The translations under genes were made by a program, and so were the position numbers. From NCBI RefSeq assembly GCF_024400535.1, contig NZ_CP038800.1:2418001-2482000 (forward strand): a stretch of DNA of 64,000 nucleotides, read 5' to 3'. Below the pieces are notes generated by a model that worked only from the letters and a program-made list of their open reading frames with translations, was not told where the DNA came from and ran no database searches. The DNA is from Treponema denticola. GTDB lineage: Bacteria > Spirochaetota > Spirochaetia > Treponematales > Treponemataceae. Positions 9,314 through 17,288 of this stretch are shown here, piece by piece. Position 1 is the first letter of the stretch. Each line of letters starts with the position of its first letter.

Positions 9314-9544
9314 CTAGATTCCGGCCTCGTCCAAAAGCTTCTTTAAAACTATAAGCTCATCCTTTGTAAGGGTAATTCCCTTTCCCATTTTTTGGTGATC
9401 GGGAGACCAAGGCCTTATATCGAATTTAGGATCTCGGCCATTCCATGATACCTCGTTGAGTTCGGTGTTCCAACCGCCCTTTCCCGCGGAGATAGTTCCG
9501 TAGCTTTTTGTAATTTCAAATTTGAATTCGTCCTGATTATTCAT
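9314..9544 (-). CDS. PC4/YdbC-family nucleic-acid-binding protein
   Basis: 76 residues, the size of YdbC-type proteins related to the p15/PC4 single-stranded-DNA-binding fold. The pattern YGTISAGKGGWNTELNEVSWNGRDPKFDIRPWSPDHQKMGKGITLTKDEL is seen in pieces: KGGW, LNEVSWNG, KFDIRPWSPD, MGKGITL. A helical end LKKLLDEAG follows. Family members bind single-stranded DNA and may act in transcription or repair; the cellular role here is not known. The start overlaps the end of pgsA by 8 bp. Confidence 0.8.
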   Translation of the reverse strand: MNNQDEFKFEITKSYGTISAGKGGWNTELNEVSWNGRDPKFDIRPWSPDHQKMGKGITLTKDELIVLKKLLDEAGI

Positions 9545-10130
9545 CAGCAGTTCTCCTTGTATTTAAATATGAAGTAATATAATCGGTAAATGAAGCTAGC
9601 GACAAAATAACCGCCGCAAAATAAAGAAGCCAGTTAAAATAAAGAATGTATTGAGTAAGGGCCGGCGGTAAAAATGTGTAAATTTTTTCAAGTTTTAAAA
9701 ACATTGAAACACTTGCCGCAACAATATAAAGCACGGTCTTTGTTTTTCCGCCCATCTTAGCCCCTATAGTTATGCCTTCGCCGCGGGCCTTCATCCTCAA
9801 AAACATGATACCGAATTCGCGGTAAACTATAATCAAAAAGAAAGGAGCAAACAAAAATCCGTCCATCAAAAAACAAAATAAAACCGTTACATTTGCAACC
9901 ACATCTGCAAAGGGATCAAATATTTTTCCGAAATCATCCACCTGATTATGCAGCCTTGCATAATAGCCGTCCAAAAAATCGGTAAATTCCATAAAGATAA
10001 AAATCGGAATTATAATAAGAATTGTAATTTTAGGACTTACAAAAGGAACCCAATCCGGCAAAAAATACAAAACATAGATTATGGGCGCAAGCACCAGCCG
10101 CGATGATGTAAAAATATTAGATAGCTTCAT
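9537..10130 (-). CDS. pgsA: CDP-alcohol phosphatidyltransferase, probably phosphatidylglycerophosphate synthase
   Basis: 197 residues with four to five membrane segments. The CDP-alcohol phosphotransferase signature DGxxAR...GxxxDxxxD is complete: DFLDGYYARLHNQVDDFGKI then FDPFAD, at about residues 51-76. These Asp residues bind the metal and CDP. The N-terminus NIFTSSRLVLAPIIYVLYF matches PgsA proteins. The expected reaction is CDP-diacylglycerol plus glycerol 3-phosphate to phosphatidylglycerophosphate in the inner membrane. Another CDP-alcohol acceptor is possible, as the family is hard to separate by eye. Confidence 0.82.
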   Translation of the reverse strand: MKLSNIFTSSRLVLAPIIYVLYFLPDWVPFVSPKITILIIIPIFIFMEFTDFLDGYYARLHNQVDDFGKIFDPFADVVANVTVLFCFLMDGFLFAPFFLIIVYREFGIMFLRMKARGEGITIGAKMGGKTKTVLYIVAASVSMFLKLEKIYTFLPPALTQYILYFNWLLYFAAVILSLASFTDYITSYLNTRRTADE

Positions 10131-10227
10131 ACCTTATATGATGTAGCTTTAATCCGTTTTTGTCAATAGGCAAAAAAGCAGGGAATATCAGATAGCCTCT
10201 GGATTATATTATAAATTATTCTGCAAT

Positions 10228-10776
10228 TTAATTTTTTAATTCAAACTGAAGAAGCTGGCAGTTTTTGATTTCTATCTTTTCCAATTCTTCTTGTGAATAA
10301 GATTTAAAATATGTGCAAATCATAGTGCTTATCATTCCGTGACAAACAAAAAGTACATTTTCATTTTTGTGTTTTGCTTTGACCTCTTCAATTATACCAT
10401 AGGCACGGTGTGCTGTTTGCACCAAGGATTCTCCTTGCGGAAATCTAAAAAAAGGATTGCCGGTTATTTTTAAAAATTCAGGCTTCCTCCAATCCTCACC
10501 TTCAAAAGTTCCGAAATTTATTTCTTTTAAGCGTTCATCTATTTTTGCTTTTATACCCAAAGCTTTTTCGATATAGGCTGCCGTTGCTACGGCTCTTTTA
10601 AGCGGGGACACATAGATAAAGCTAATCTTATTTTTATCTTGTTCGGAAGCGAGGCGTTCGGCAAGATTTGCTGCCTGCTCCATTCCTTTTTCGGTGAGAG
10701 AGGCTTCGGAAACACCGCAAGCCAACATCTTAGAATTCCAGTCGGTTTCACCGTGGCGTACAACAAAAAGTTTCAT
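10228..10776 (-). CDS. Histidine phosphatase (phosphoglycerate-mutase-like) family protein
   Basis: 182 residues. The N-terminus VVRHGETDWN is the phosphohistidine motif with catalytic His 9 or so. YVSPLKRAVATA supplies the second Arg, LKEINFGTFEGEDW the following block, and FVCHGMISTMI the second His. The family includes cofactor-dependent mutases and many small phosphatases (for example of alpha-ribazole phosphate); the substrate here is not determined. The start codon lies 6 bp from a perfect -10 box and there is no Shine-Dalgarno, so the mRNA is probably leaderless. Confidence 0.88.
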   Translation of the reverse strand: MKLFVVRHGETDWNSKMLACGVSEASLTEKGMEQAANLAERLASEQDKNKISFIYVSPLKRAVATAAYIEKALGIKAKIDERLKEINFGTFEGEDWRKPEFLKITGNPFFRFPQGESLVQTAHRAYGIIEEVKAKHKNENVLFVCHGMISTMICTYFKSYSQEELEKIEIKNCQLLQFELKN

Positions 10777-10782
10777 ACAAAA

Positions 10783-10811
10783 ATTATATGGTTTTTAAGC
10801 TTAAAGAGCAA
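10783..10811 (-). promoter_or_regulatory. Promoter for a leaderless histidine phosphatase transcript
   Basis: On the minus strand TTGCTC (10806-10811), 17-bp spacer, perfect TATAAT (10783-10788), then 6 bp to the ATG at 10776. Confidence 0.65.
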
Positions 10812-10841
10812 GGGGAGCTGTTCAATTTGTTTCACATCTAT

Positions 10842-10849
10842 CCCCCCCC
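10842..10849. repeat. Homopolymeric C8 (G8 on the minus strand) tract
   Basis: Eight consecutive C lie about 31 bp upstream of the -35 box of the histidine phosphatase promoter. Poly-G runs before promoters vary in length in T. pallidum, so this could be a variable site. Confidence 0.6.
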
Positions 10850-10855
10850 TTATCC

Positions 10856-10895
10856 CACTGAAGAAAAATGACAAAAACGGCATTTTTCTTCAGTG
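10856..10895. terminator. Perfect 15-bp inverted repeat between two minus-strand genes
   Basis: Arms 10856-10870 and 10881-10895 are exactly complementary with a 10-nt loop. It lies downstream of the YjiH-family gene, so it may end or stabilise that transcript. A U-run after the stem is missing, so it is not a textbook terminator. Confidence 0.5.
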
Positions 10896-10924
10896 ATATA
10901 TGGCACATCTTCCGGTTTTAGCAC

Positions 10925-12271
10925 TTATTTTGCAATTATATATGTAAACAAATATACAAAGGGTGCCGTCAACAGGATCGAAAGGATAACCCTTTCAACC
11001 CAGATGATAAGATAGTCCTTCATCTTCAATGGAATCTCCGTACTCATCATACAGGGGATTGAGGCCGAGAAAAATAAGATTTCTGAAACGCAGGTTACAG
11101 CCACTACAAGCCTTGTACCTGCCGAAGCGCTTGCAACTAATGGAGCAGGCAAAAACATTTCCGCAATGCTTGTGGCAAGAGCTTTTGCCGCAAGCACAGG
11201 TTCCGGCAGTTGTATCAGCCACGTAAATGGCACAAAGATATATCCGATTATGTCAAAGACAGGCGTATATTTTGCAATGATAAGCCCCAAACTTCCGATT
11301 GCCATTAAAGACGGAGCCAAACCTATTGCAAGTTTTATACCGTCAAGCAAATTTATTTTTACATTTTGGGGAAGAGAAGGAGCAGAAGAACAAACCTTTA
11401 CGGCTTCTCCCAAGGCAATTTTAAATTTATTCCCCTTTACATCGGTTTCGATATCGCCCTTTTGATTTTCATAATAGGAGTCGGCTTTTTTGGATAGAGG
11501 ATATATTCTTGCAGTAATTGCCGTTACGATAAAGGTAACTATAACCGTTGTCCAAAAATAGAAGTTCCAGTGTTCCATAAACCCTAGGGTTTTTGCAACT
11601 ATTATCATAAAGGTTGCAGACACGGTCGAAAAACCCGTAGCGATAATTGCAGCTTCTTTATTTGTGTATCTTCCTTCTTTGTAAACACGGTTTGTAATGA
11701 GCAAGGCTATAGAATAGCTTCCTACAAAAGAAGCTACGGCATCAATAGCACTGCGGCCGGGAGTTTTCCAAACAGGCTTCATTACAGGACGCATAAATAC
11801 GCCTACAAATTCCATGAGGCCGTAACCTACGATAAAAGCTAAAAATACCGAGCCTATAGGAACGATGGTTGTGACCGGAACTACAATTTTACCGTAAATA
11901 AAAGGCAACATTCCTTTGGCTAAAAGAGCTTCAGGCCCTACATTGAACACCGTCATAATTGCAAAGGGGATTGCAAGAATGTTGATAATTGAAAACACCA
12001 TTTTTACCTTGGTCTTTTTCCATGAACCTGTTATAAATGGAAAAACTACGCCCACGCAGCAAAGCAAAAGCCCCCAGTACTTTGCATAATAGGGAATCTT
12101 TTGAATCAACCCCACAATATGATCCAATGGAATCGTCTTTTTTCCGCCGATTGCAATCGGAATAAAAAACATAAAAATACCGATCAAACTATAAACCACA
12201 AACCGGATTATAGTTTTCGGTTCCATCTTTCCTTCGGGAACAGCTGTTCCGTTTCTTTTTTCGTCACTCAT
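10925..12271 (-). CDS. YjiH-family nucleoside-recognition (gate) domain permease
   Basis: 448 residues from ATG 12271, chosen because GGGAGAA lies 6 bp upstream; the longer frame adds nine residues without a ribosome site. About ten hydrophobic segments. The FVGSYSIALLITNRVYKEGRYTNKEAAIIATGFSTVS stretch holds the nucleoside-recognition (gate) pattern: a polar VGSYS turn and a GFSTVS turn inside hydrophobic helices. The C-terminal half has a second gate-like repeat with ASAGTRLVVAVTCVSE. Members are membrane transporters of unclear substrate; nucleosides are suggested only by the family name. A remnant of a second copy exists at about 15680-15745. Confidence 0.85.
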   Translation of the reverse strand: MSDEKRNGTAVPEGKMEPKTIIRFVVYSLIGIFMFFIPIAIGGKKTIPLDHIVGLIQKIPYYAKYWGLLLCCVGVVFPFITGSWKKTKVKMVFSIINILAIPFAIMTVFNVGPEALLAKGMLPFIYGKIVVPVTTIVPIGSVFLAFIVGYGLMEFVGVFMRPVMKPVWKTPGRSAIDAVASFVGSYSIALLITNRVYKEGRYTNKEAAIIATGFSTVSATFMIIVAKTLGFMEHWNFYFWTTVIVTFIVTAITARIYPLSKKADSYYENQKGDIETDVKGNKFKIALGEAVKVCSSAPSLPQNVKINLLDGIKLAIGLAPSLMAIGSLGLIIAKYTPVFDIIGYIFVPFTWLIQLPEPVLAAKALATSIAEMFLPAPLVASASAGTRLVVAVTCVSEILFFSASIPCMMSTEIPLKMKDYLIIWVERVILSILLTAPFVYLFTYIIAK

Positions 12272-12346
12272 AAAGATTCTCCCATAAAAAGTCAACAAAC
12301 AAAATCGACTTTCTTAAAAAAAATTAAAATAGATGGCAGATAAAAA

Positions 12347-13431
12347 TTAAACTGCAAGATTCATACGGTTGTATGTTCCTTTCATCTTTTCACAGTCAAA
12401 ATCTTCTTTATTGCTGAGCATTGCCCATACAATCTCTGCCAACTTCCTCGCAGCGGCTATGATTGACTTTCCGCTGCCCTTATGTGTTTTCATATATTCA
12501 TAACGCTGCATTAAACGCCAACAGGCAGTATCTTTGCAACGTCTTATACCCATTACCAATTGTACAAAGCTCACTCTTAATTCCTGCGGGCCTCGCTTCG
12601 TAATTTTTCCATGCCTAATACTTTCATTAGAATCAGACACCCATGGAACAAGTCCGCAAAAGGCTGCATATTTTTGCACTTGCAAACCTTCCCATATCCT
12701 CAGTATAGGCTCTTATAGTCCATGCCGTTATCTTTCCACAACCTCGTATACTCAAAAGACGATTTACCATTTGATCATCCTTTGTCAATTCTGTAAGTTG
12801 TTTTTCTATTATCTTGACACTTTCTTCCATTTGCCTTATAATTTCAAACATCAGTTGTACTGATTGTGCCTCGAGCACGTTGTCGTTATTCGACTCAAGG
12901 ACGTCCAGAACTCTCTGGCGTCCTTTTTTACTTTGTAGGCTCCTGCTTTCATCTTTTAGCCCCATACTTACCAAAGAGCATGAACTTCATTCTTTTGACC
13001 TACTATCGAGCGAACCAGCCTTTCCCTAGACTTTAAAAGCCGCCTCATATTTTCAGTTTCTTTACTGCAAAGATAGCTTTCAGGTAGCATGTCTTTGAAA
13101 GAAACTCTGAAATTGTACAAGCATCATGCTTATCAGTTTTTTTAGCAGATTCAGTTATAACCTTGAACTTCAAAGTATTTATGACTGTAACTTCTGCTCC
13201 GGCTTTTTCTACCTCGTGTTTGAAAAAACGGGTGTTCCCTGTTGATTCAACTCCAATTTTTACAACAGCTCCGATTTCTTTGTAAGCTTTTATTCTTGTC
13301 ATAAAGTCGGCATAACCTTTGTCATCAGTTTTATATTGTCTTATCTGATTTAGGGTTTCAGACCTTTCTTCCGTTCTTACATGAACTGTAAACTGTGTTT
13401 TGTGCAAATCCACGCCAATAAAAAATGTCAT
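12347..13431 (-). pseudogene. IS110-family DEDD recombinase, broken by three frameshifts
   Basis: The coding sequence can be followed over about 360 codons in three frames. Piece one (from 13431) begins MTFFIGVDLHKTQFTVHV with the first catalytic Asp, then GVESTGN with the Glu, then KTDKHDA with the last Asp pair. Piece two (RLLKSRERLVRSIVGQ) follows after a one-base loss near 13093-13097. Piece three follows after a loss near 12973-12975, and the C-terminal Tnp_20-like region (CGLVPW, GKITKRGPQELR, AARKLAEIVWAML) after a loss in an A run near 12671-12675. Each lesion is in or beside a short homopolymer. The intact protein would be an RNA-guided IS110 transposase. As read here it cannot be made. 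Confidence 0.85.
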
Positions 13432-13640
13432 TTCGACCTCCCTCCCTTTGTGTTTCAGCGGAAAGTCTTTTCGGTAATATATTCCAATCTCCCATTCAGT
13501 CTTTAACGACTACTGTATGATGCGGCAAAAGCTCTTCATTCTCCCATTCGGAGGTCATTGCCTCCACTAAACATGACGAACTATTGCCTGGTTTCCACTG
13601 AACTTCTTTTTAGTTCAGTTTATCACATTACCGTTTGTTT
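12347..13640 (-). mobile_element. Degenerate IS110-family insertion sequence (ends approximate)
   Basis: Includes the broken recombinase gene and about 200 bp of non-coding DNA on its upstream side (13432-13640). I see no terminal inverted repeats or target duplication, as expected for IS110, so the ends are guesses. The non-coding part has a repeated TCTCCCATTC (near 13489 and 13550), a short GGAGG/CCTCC hairpin and an ACTGAAC/GTTCAGT hairpin. Confidence 0.65.
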
Positions 13641-13667
13641 GTTTACTATTTTATCATACCTCCCATA

Positions 13668-13811
13668 AAAACCTTTTGCAAGGATTATCAAATCCTGAAA
13701 AAAGGTTTTTCACGCAGTTTGTTTACAAACTGCATACAATAATGCGACGTTTGCCGAAAGGCAAACTCGGCAGATAAACAGTGAGGCTGAATTCCTGCCG
13801 AACTGTTTATC
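13668..13811. repeat. Array of four perfect hairpins in non-coding DNA
   Basis: Four inverted repeats in 144 bp: a two-tier stem, 13668-13677 with 13700-13709 enclosing 13681-13686 with 13691-13696; 13714-13722 with 13725-13733; 13749-13755 with 13760-13766 closing a GAAA tetraloop; and 13773-13782 with 13802-13811. The array sits between the IS110 element and the Rpn-type nuclease remnant. No coding frame is evident here. Confidence 0.8.
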
Positions 13812-13812
13812 A

Positions 13813-13862
13813 TATCTCCTTATCATAATCATATTATGCCGGCAACATATTGATTACCTCAC
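13813..13862 (-). pseudogene. Remnant of a second Rpn/TIGR01784-type nuclease gene
   Basis: Translated on the minus strand it reads EVINMLPA, a stop, then YDYDKEI. This matches EVINMLLAEYDYDTDI inside the intact nuclease gene next door (around 14000-14070), with one codon changed to TAA. It is immediately downstream of the intact copy. Confidence 0.65.
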
Positions 13863-13865
13863 ATT

Positions 13866-14720
13866 TTAAAGCTTTTCGATTTCTTCACGGCTTAAGCCTG
13901 TTCCTTCGGCTATTTTAACAATATCAACCCCAAGCCGTTTAAATGCTGCAGCCGTTTCAAGAGCTTTTTTGTATGAGCCTTGCTGTATTCCAATCATTAG
14001 GCTTTCCTCACGCTGCACCGCTATATCAGTATCATAGTCATATTCTGCCAGTAACATATTTATCACCTCCCGTGATTTTCTTTGTAGATATTCTTTTAAA
14101 ATGCCGTTTTGGATGCATTCTTTTATAGCACTTTCAAAGCCTTTTTCTTTATCAAGCGCGGTATGGCGGCGTACGGCTTCTACAAACAGGCTGTATTCTT
14201 CCAATGGTTTACAGGTCATTAAAATCTTATTCGCTTTGTCTGTGTTAATATTAAGCACTTGAACCGTTAGTTCCAGCGGAACTTGTTCCGATTTTGCGAT
14301 GTAGGCCTCTGAAAGTTTGAGCGTTTTCTGAGCCGGATATTTTGCCTTGCCGTTATAGAAGACGTAAAATTCAGGTATGGGAATTTTTTGCAAGGTTCTG
14401 TAATATTTTGCTTTCGGGTCTTGAATTTGTTCGTACAGACGTGCTACATATTGTAAGCAGCGCAAAGGCATATTTTCATTTATAGTCGATTGGTGTTCTG
14501 CCAGCACAATGATTTTATTATCAATCAGACACGATACATCATTGGACAATTTTGTATACATCGCCTGTTCAAGTTTAAGCGGCTTCAATTCCGCCGAAGA
14601 ATCAAGGTGTGTGCCGTGCAGTGCATTGTAGAGCGATAAAAAGTTGGCTTTGGCGGTTTTATCTTCGCTGAATAAATCTACGAATACCGAGTCTTTGTAC
14701 CGGCGATTGTGTTTTGCCAT
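13866..14720 (-). CDS. Rpn-family PD-(D/E)XK nuclease / putative transposase (TIGR01784 type)
   Basis: 284 residues. The N-terminus RRYKDSVFVDLFSED is typical of the group, and NDVSCLIDNKIIVLAEHQST (about residues 63-82) carries the D...ExQ catalytic core of this PD-(D/E)XK clade. LRCLQYVARLYE follows. The C-terminus ends in the usual GLSREEIEKL helix after a variable acidic region. In TIGRFAMs this group was first described from T. denticola, where it is multicopy; related Rpn proteins are DNA nucleases that promote recombination. A GGGGGA ribosome site lies 7 bp before the ATG. Copies and remnants nearby suggest an active or recently active element. Confidence 0.88.
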   Translation of the reverse strand: MAKHNRRYKDSVFVDLFSEDKTAKANFLSLYNALHGTHLDSSAELKPLKLEQAMYTKLSNDVSCLIDNKIIVLAEHQSTINENMPLRCLQYVARLYEQIQDPKAKYYRTLQKIPIPEFYVFYNGKAKYPAQKTLKLSEAYIAKSEQVPLELTVQVLNINTDKANKILMTCKPLEEYSLFVEAVRRHTALDKEKGFESAIKECIQNGILKEYLQRKSREVINMLLAEYDYDTDIAVQREESLMIGIQQGSYKKALETAAAFKRLGVDIVKIAEGTGLSREEIEKL

Positions 14721-14786
14721 AAAGTATCCCCCTTATCTATTAGTATATCACAGTCTTTACACTTTTGTAAGGCATATTCCTTATAT

Positions 14787-15464
14787 CTATTTTGTCAATA
14801 TTAAAAACAAGCTTGATTTATCTATCTCTTTTATCTCATACCGAAAACCCGATTGAATGCCGAGTTTTTTAAGTTCTTCTTCGGTAAAGGTTACCGCCTT
14901 AAAACCGTCTTTGCAGATAATGATACCGTCCTTTGTTTTTTCTTCATCGATTTCGCCTAAAAGCTTTTTATCCGCCTGTTCCCGAAACCATTCAAGCCGA
15001 TCTTTCCAGAATTTTCCGCTATAGGTGCTGAAAAAGGCTTTTCCGCCTTTCTTGAGACTTTGGACACATACGGTAATAAGGCGTTCTGCAGAACCTTTAA
15101 TTGCGGAAAGTCCGTTTTGCAAACAGAGTACCATGTCAAATTCACCATTAAACGCAAGGTTATAAGCATCCGCTGCCTGCACTGTTGCGTTGGAACTATC
15201 TTTTAAAAATTCTTTTGCAAAAGCGACAGAATCTTCGGAAATGTCGATACCGATAAGACGCTTTGCATACGGAGATAATTCTTTTAATATTCTCCCATAC
15301 CCGCAGCCGACTTCCAAAACCGATTCGGTTCCGGTTAAATTCCGTTTGATAAAATTTATTTCTTCATTGAGGTATTGCCGCACACGGGGAAGTGCCGTGT
15401 CGTATACTCGGAATAATTTTTGTGCATTTAAATTCTGTGCGTAATAATTGTCTTCATTTTTCAT
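14787..15464 (-). CDS. Class I SAM-dependent methyltransferase
   Basis: 225 residues. Motif I is VLEVGCGYGRIL at about residues 50-61, followed by an acidic residue at the end of strand 2 (LIGIDIS), motif III-like FDMVLCLQNGL and a post-motif GGKAFFSTYSG. These make up the Rossmann SAM-binding site. The N-terminal helix (FRVYDTALPRVRQYLNEEI) and C-terminal strands may bind the substrate, which I cannot identify. AGGAGG precedes the ATG. The gene stands between the nuclease and a decay zone and has no clear operon partner. Confidence 0.85.
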   Translation of the reverse strand: MKNEDNYYAQNLNAQKLFRVYDTALPRVRQYLNEEINFIKRNLTGTESVLEVGCGYGRILKELSPYAKRLIGIDISEDSVAFAKEFLKDSSNATVQAADAYNLAFNGEFDMVLCLQNGLSAIKGSAERLITVCVQSLKKGGKAFFSTYSGKFWKDRLEWFREQADKKLLGEIDEEKTKDGIIICKDGFKAVTFTEEELKKLGIQSGFRYEIKEIDKSSLFLILTK

Positions 15465-15679
15465 ACCAGCCTCCTAATTTTTATTATTTGTTATTAATTC
15501 TATAATATTATTCTATCCCCTTCCCGTTTTGTCAAGATTTTATTTAAAAAAAATTAAAATTTTTTTGATGAGCTAAGGCCGGTACGGAAGGTTATGGTCT
15601 TCTATCCGGTACAATTCCGCTAAAATGTTTTCCTCAGCGATATAATAACATGCTGCAGGAGATAATGCAAGGATAGTAA

Positions 15680-15745
15680 CCGTTCAATTTTAAAGGAATC
15701 TCCAAGCACAGGCTGCGGCCGATACGAGCCTTGTCCCTGTTTACA
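15680..15745 (-). pseudogene. Remnant of a YjiH-family permease gene with an internal deletion
   Basis: On the minus strand the sequence reads TGTRLVSAAAC, then after a loss of about 17 codons EIPLKLNGY. The intact YjiH gene at 10925-12271 has AGTRLVVAVTC and, 20 residues later, EIPLKMKDY. At DNA level the CAGG...GCC..TAC.AGCCTTGT.CCTG pattern is shared between 11103-11132 and 15710-15738. It shows a second copy was once here. The rest of 15480-15776 is AT-rich without a recognisable gene. Confidence 0.55.
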
Positions 15746-15768
15746 AGCCCCCTGGCTCATGCTAAAAT
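15740..15768 (+). promoter_or_regulatory. Promoter of the S41 protease-like gene, near-leaderless
   Basis: TTTACA (15740-15745), 17-bp spacer, TAAAAT (15763-15768), with ATG at 15776 after 7 bp and no Shine-Dalgarno. The promoter lies in the YjiH remnant. Confidence 0.5.
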
Positions 15769-15775
15769 AACAACT

Positions 15776-17278
15776 ATGAAGAGGTACTATAAAAGAATCA
15801 TATTTATACTTTGTTTTACTGTAATGTATTTTGGCTGTTCCGATACTGATGCAGCTCTTGAAGGCTTAAAACCGGACCAAAATAAAAAACATATTATAAG
15901 TTTAGCCGAATTATATTCATATATTAAAGAGTATTCTCCTTTTTTAAATAATGCTATTTTAAATAATCTTAATGAAAAATATTTTGAACTTGCAAATAAA
16001 ATTATGTATGAAAGCGATAAATATAAAATTTATACTTATTTTGAAGAGTTGTTAGCAGTAATAAATGACGGACATGCAGCCGTGTTCTATGAACAAGGCC
16101 CAAACACTCCTTTTTAATTTTTACCTATCGGATTGGACTATGCTGACGGCAAATACTATCTTTTATATAAAGAGAACAATATAAAAATACCATTAGGTTC
16201 AGAGCTTATAAAAATTGATGATGAAGATGTAAAAAAATATTTATTAAATAATATTGCAAAATATATTCCTGTAAAAACACCTCATGCCTTTGAAAATTCA
16301 ATGATAAAACGTATTTTATATTCTTCACAAAATAAAAAAATAAAATTTACATTTAAGGTCGATAAAAATGAAGTTAATTTAGAATTGAAATATTCAATTC
16401 CGCAAAATAAAATCGGTAGTATAAAATTTAATAAAATCCCTGATTATTATGATAAACTGAATAAGATATATTCAAGCTATAATTTTTCGATTTATAATAT
16501 TAAAGAAAAATATGCTTTGATACAAATACATAATTTTTGGGATTATCACATGATAGATGAATTTATTGAAAAAATTATTCCTTTGTTAGAAAATTCTGCT
16601 CATCTTATTTTAGATATTCGAAAAAATAGCGGCGGCAATTCAAATATAGGATTTGTAATTTTAAAAATACTTACAGGAAAAACAGATCCTGAAATATCTT
16701 CCGTCAATATTAAAGATTTTCAACGCCGATTAAGTCCCGTTCTGATTACTTTAACTGCAATAAAAGATAAAAATTTAAAGGTGATAAACCATGATACGCT
16801 TACAAAACTAAATTCTTTTATTAACGACGGTAAATTAATGAAAGCTCATCAATTGTTAATGCCGTCAGAAGAAGATAAAATATTACAACAAATAGACAAC
16901 TTTCTTATGCAAAGTAATGAAATGGAAGAATTAGAAAAAAAACTTATCTCTGCTGCAAATAAGTGTAAAATCGAGAATAAAGATATAACCGTTTTTACAT
17001 CTTACAAAAGCGGTTCCGCTTGCGATAATTTTGCATGTTTTTGTAAAGAATTAAACATAAGGCTAATCGGAACAAATACTAAAGGAGCTACAGGAAACAT
17101 CGGAATATTTAAGCTTACAAATAATTTTTCATTTTTCATATCATTGCAAAAAACTATGTACAATAATATGGAAATTAACAATAAGGGTTTATCGCCTGAC
17201 GTTTTTATTATGGATACGATTGAAGATATTAAAAATCAAAACGATCCCTGCTTAAATTTCGTTTTGGAAACAGAATAG
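15776..17278 (+). pseudogene. S41-family peptidase-like lipoprotein, interrupted by one in-frame stop
   Basis: About 500 codons in one frame from ATG 15776, with a single TAA at 16115-16117. The first part has a signal peptide with lipobox YFGC and a helical N-terminal region ending INDGHAAVFYEQ, as in the domain before the S41 core. After the stop the same frame continues: LILDIRKNSGGNSNIG (about residues 279-294), FTSYKSGSACDNFA with the expected nucleophile Ser, IGTNTKGATGN and NNKGLSPDVFI, all in the order of the tail-specific protease core. Without suppression only a 113-residue fragment is made. Whether internal initiation makes the core is unknown. It could be recent inactivation or a base error. 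Confidence 0.75.
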
Positions 17279-17288
17279 CGCATAGGGA

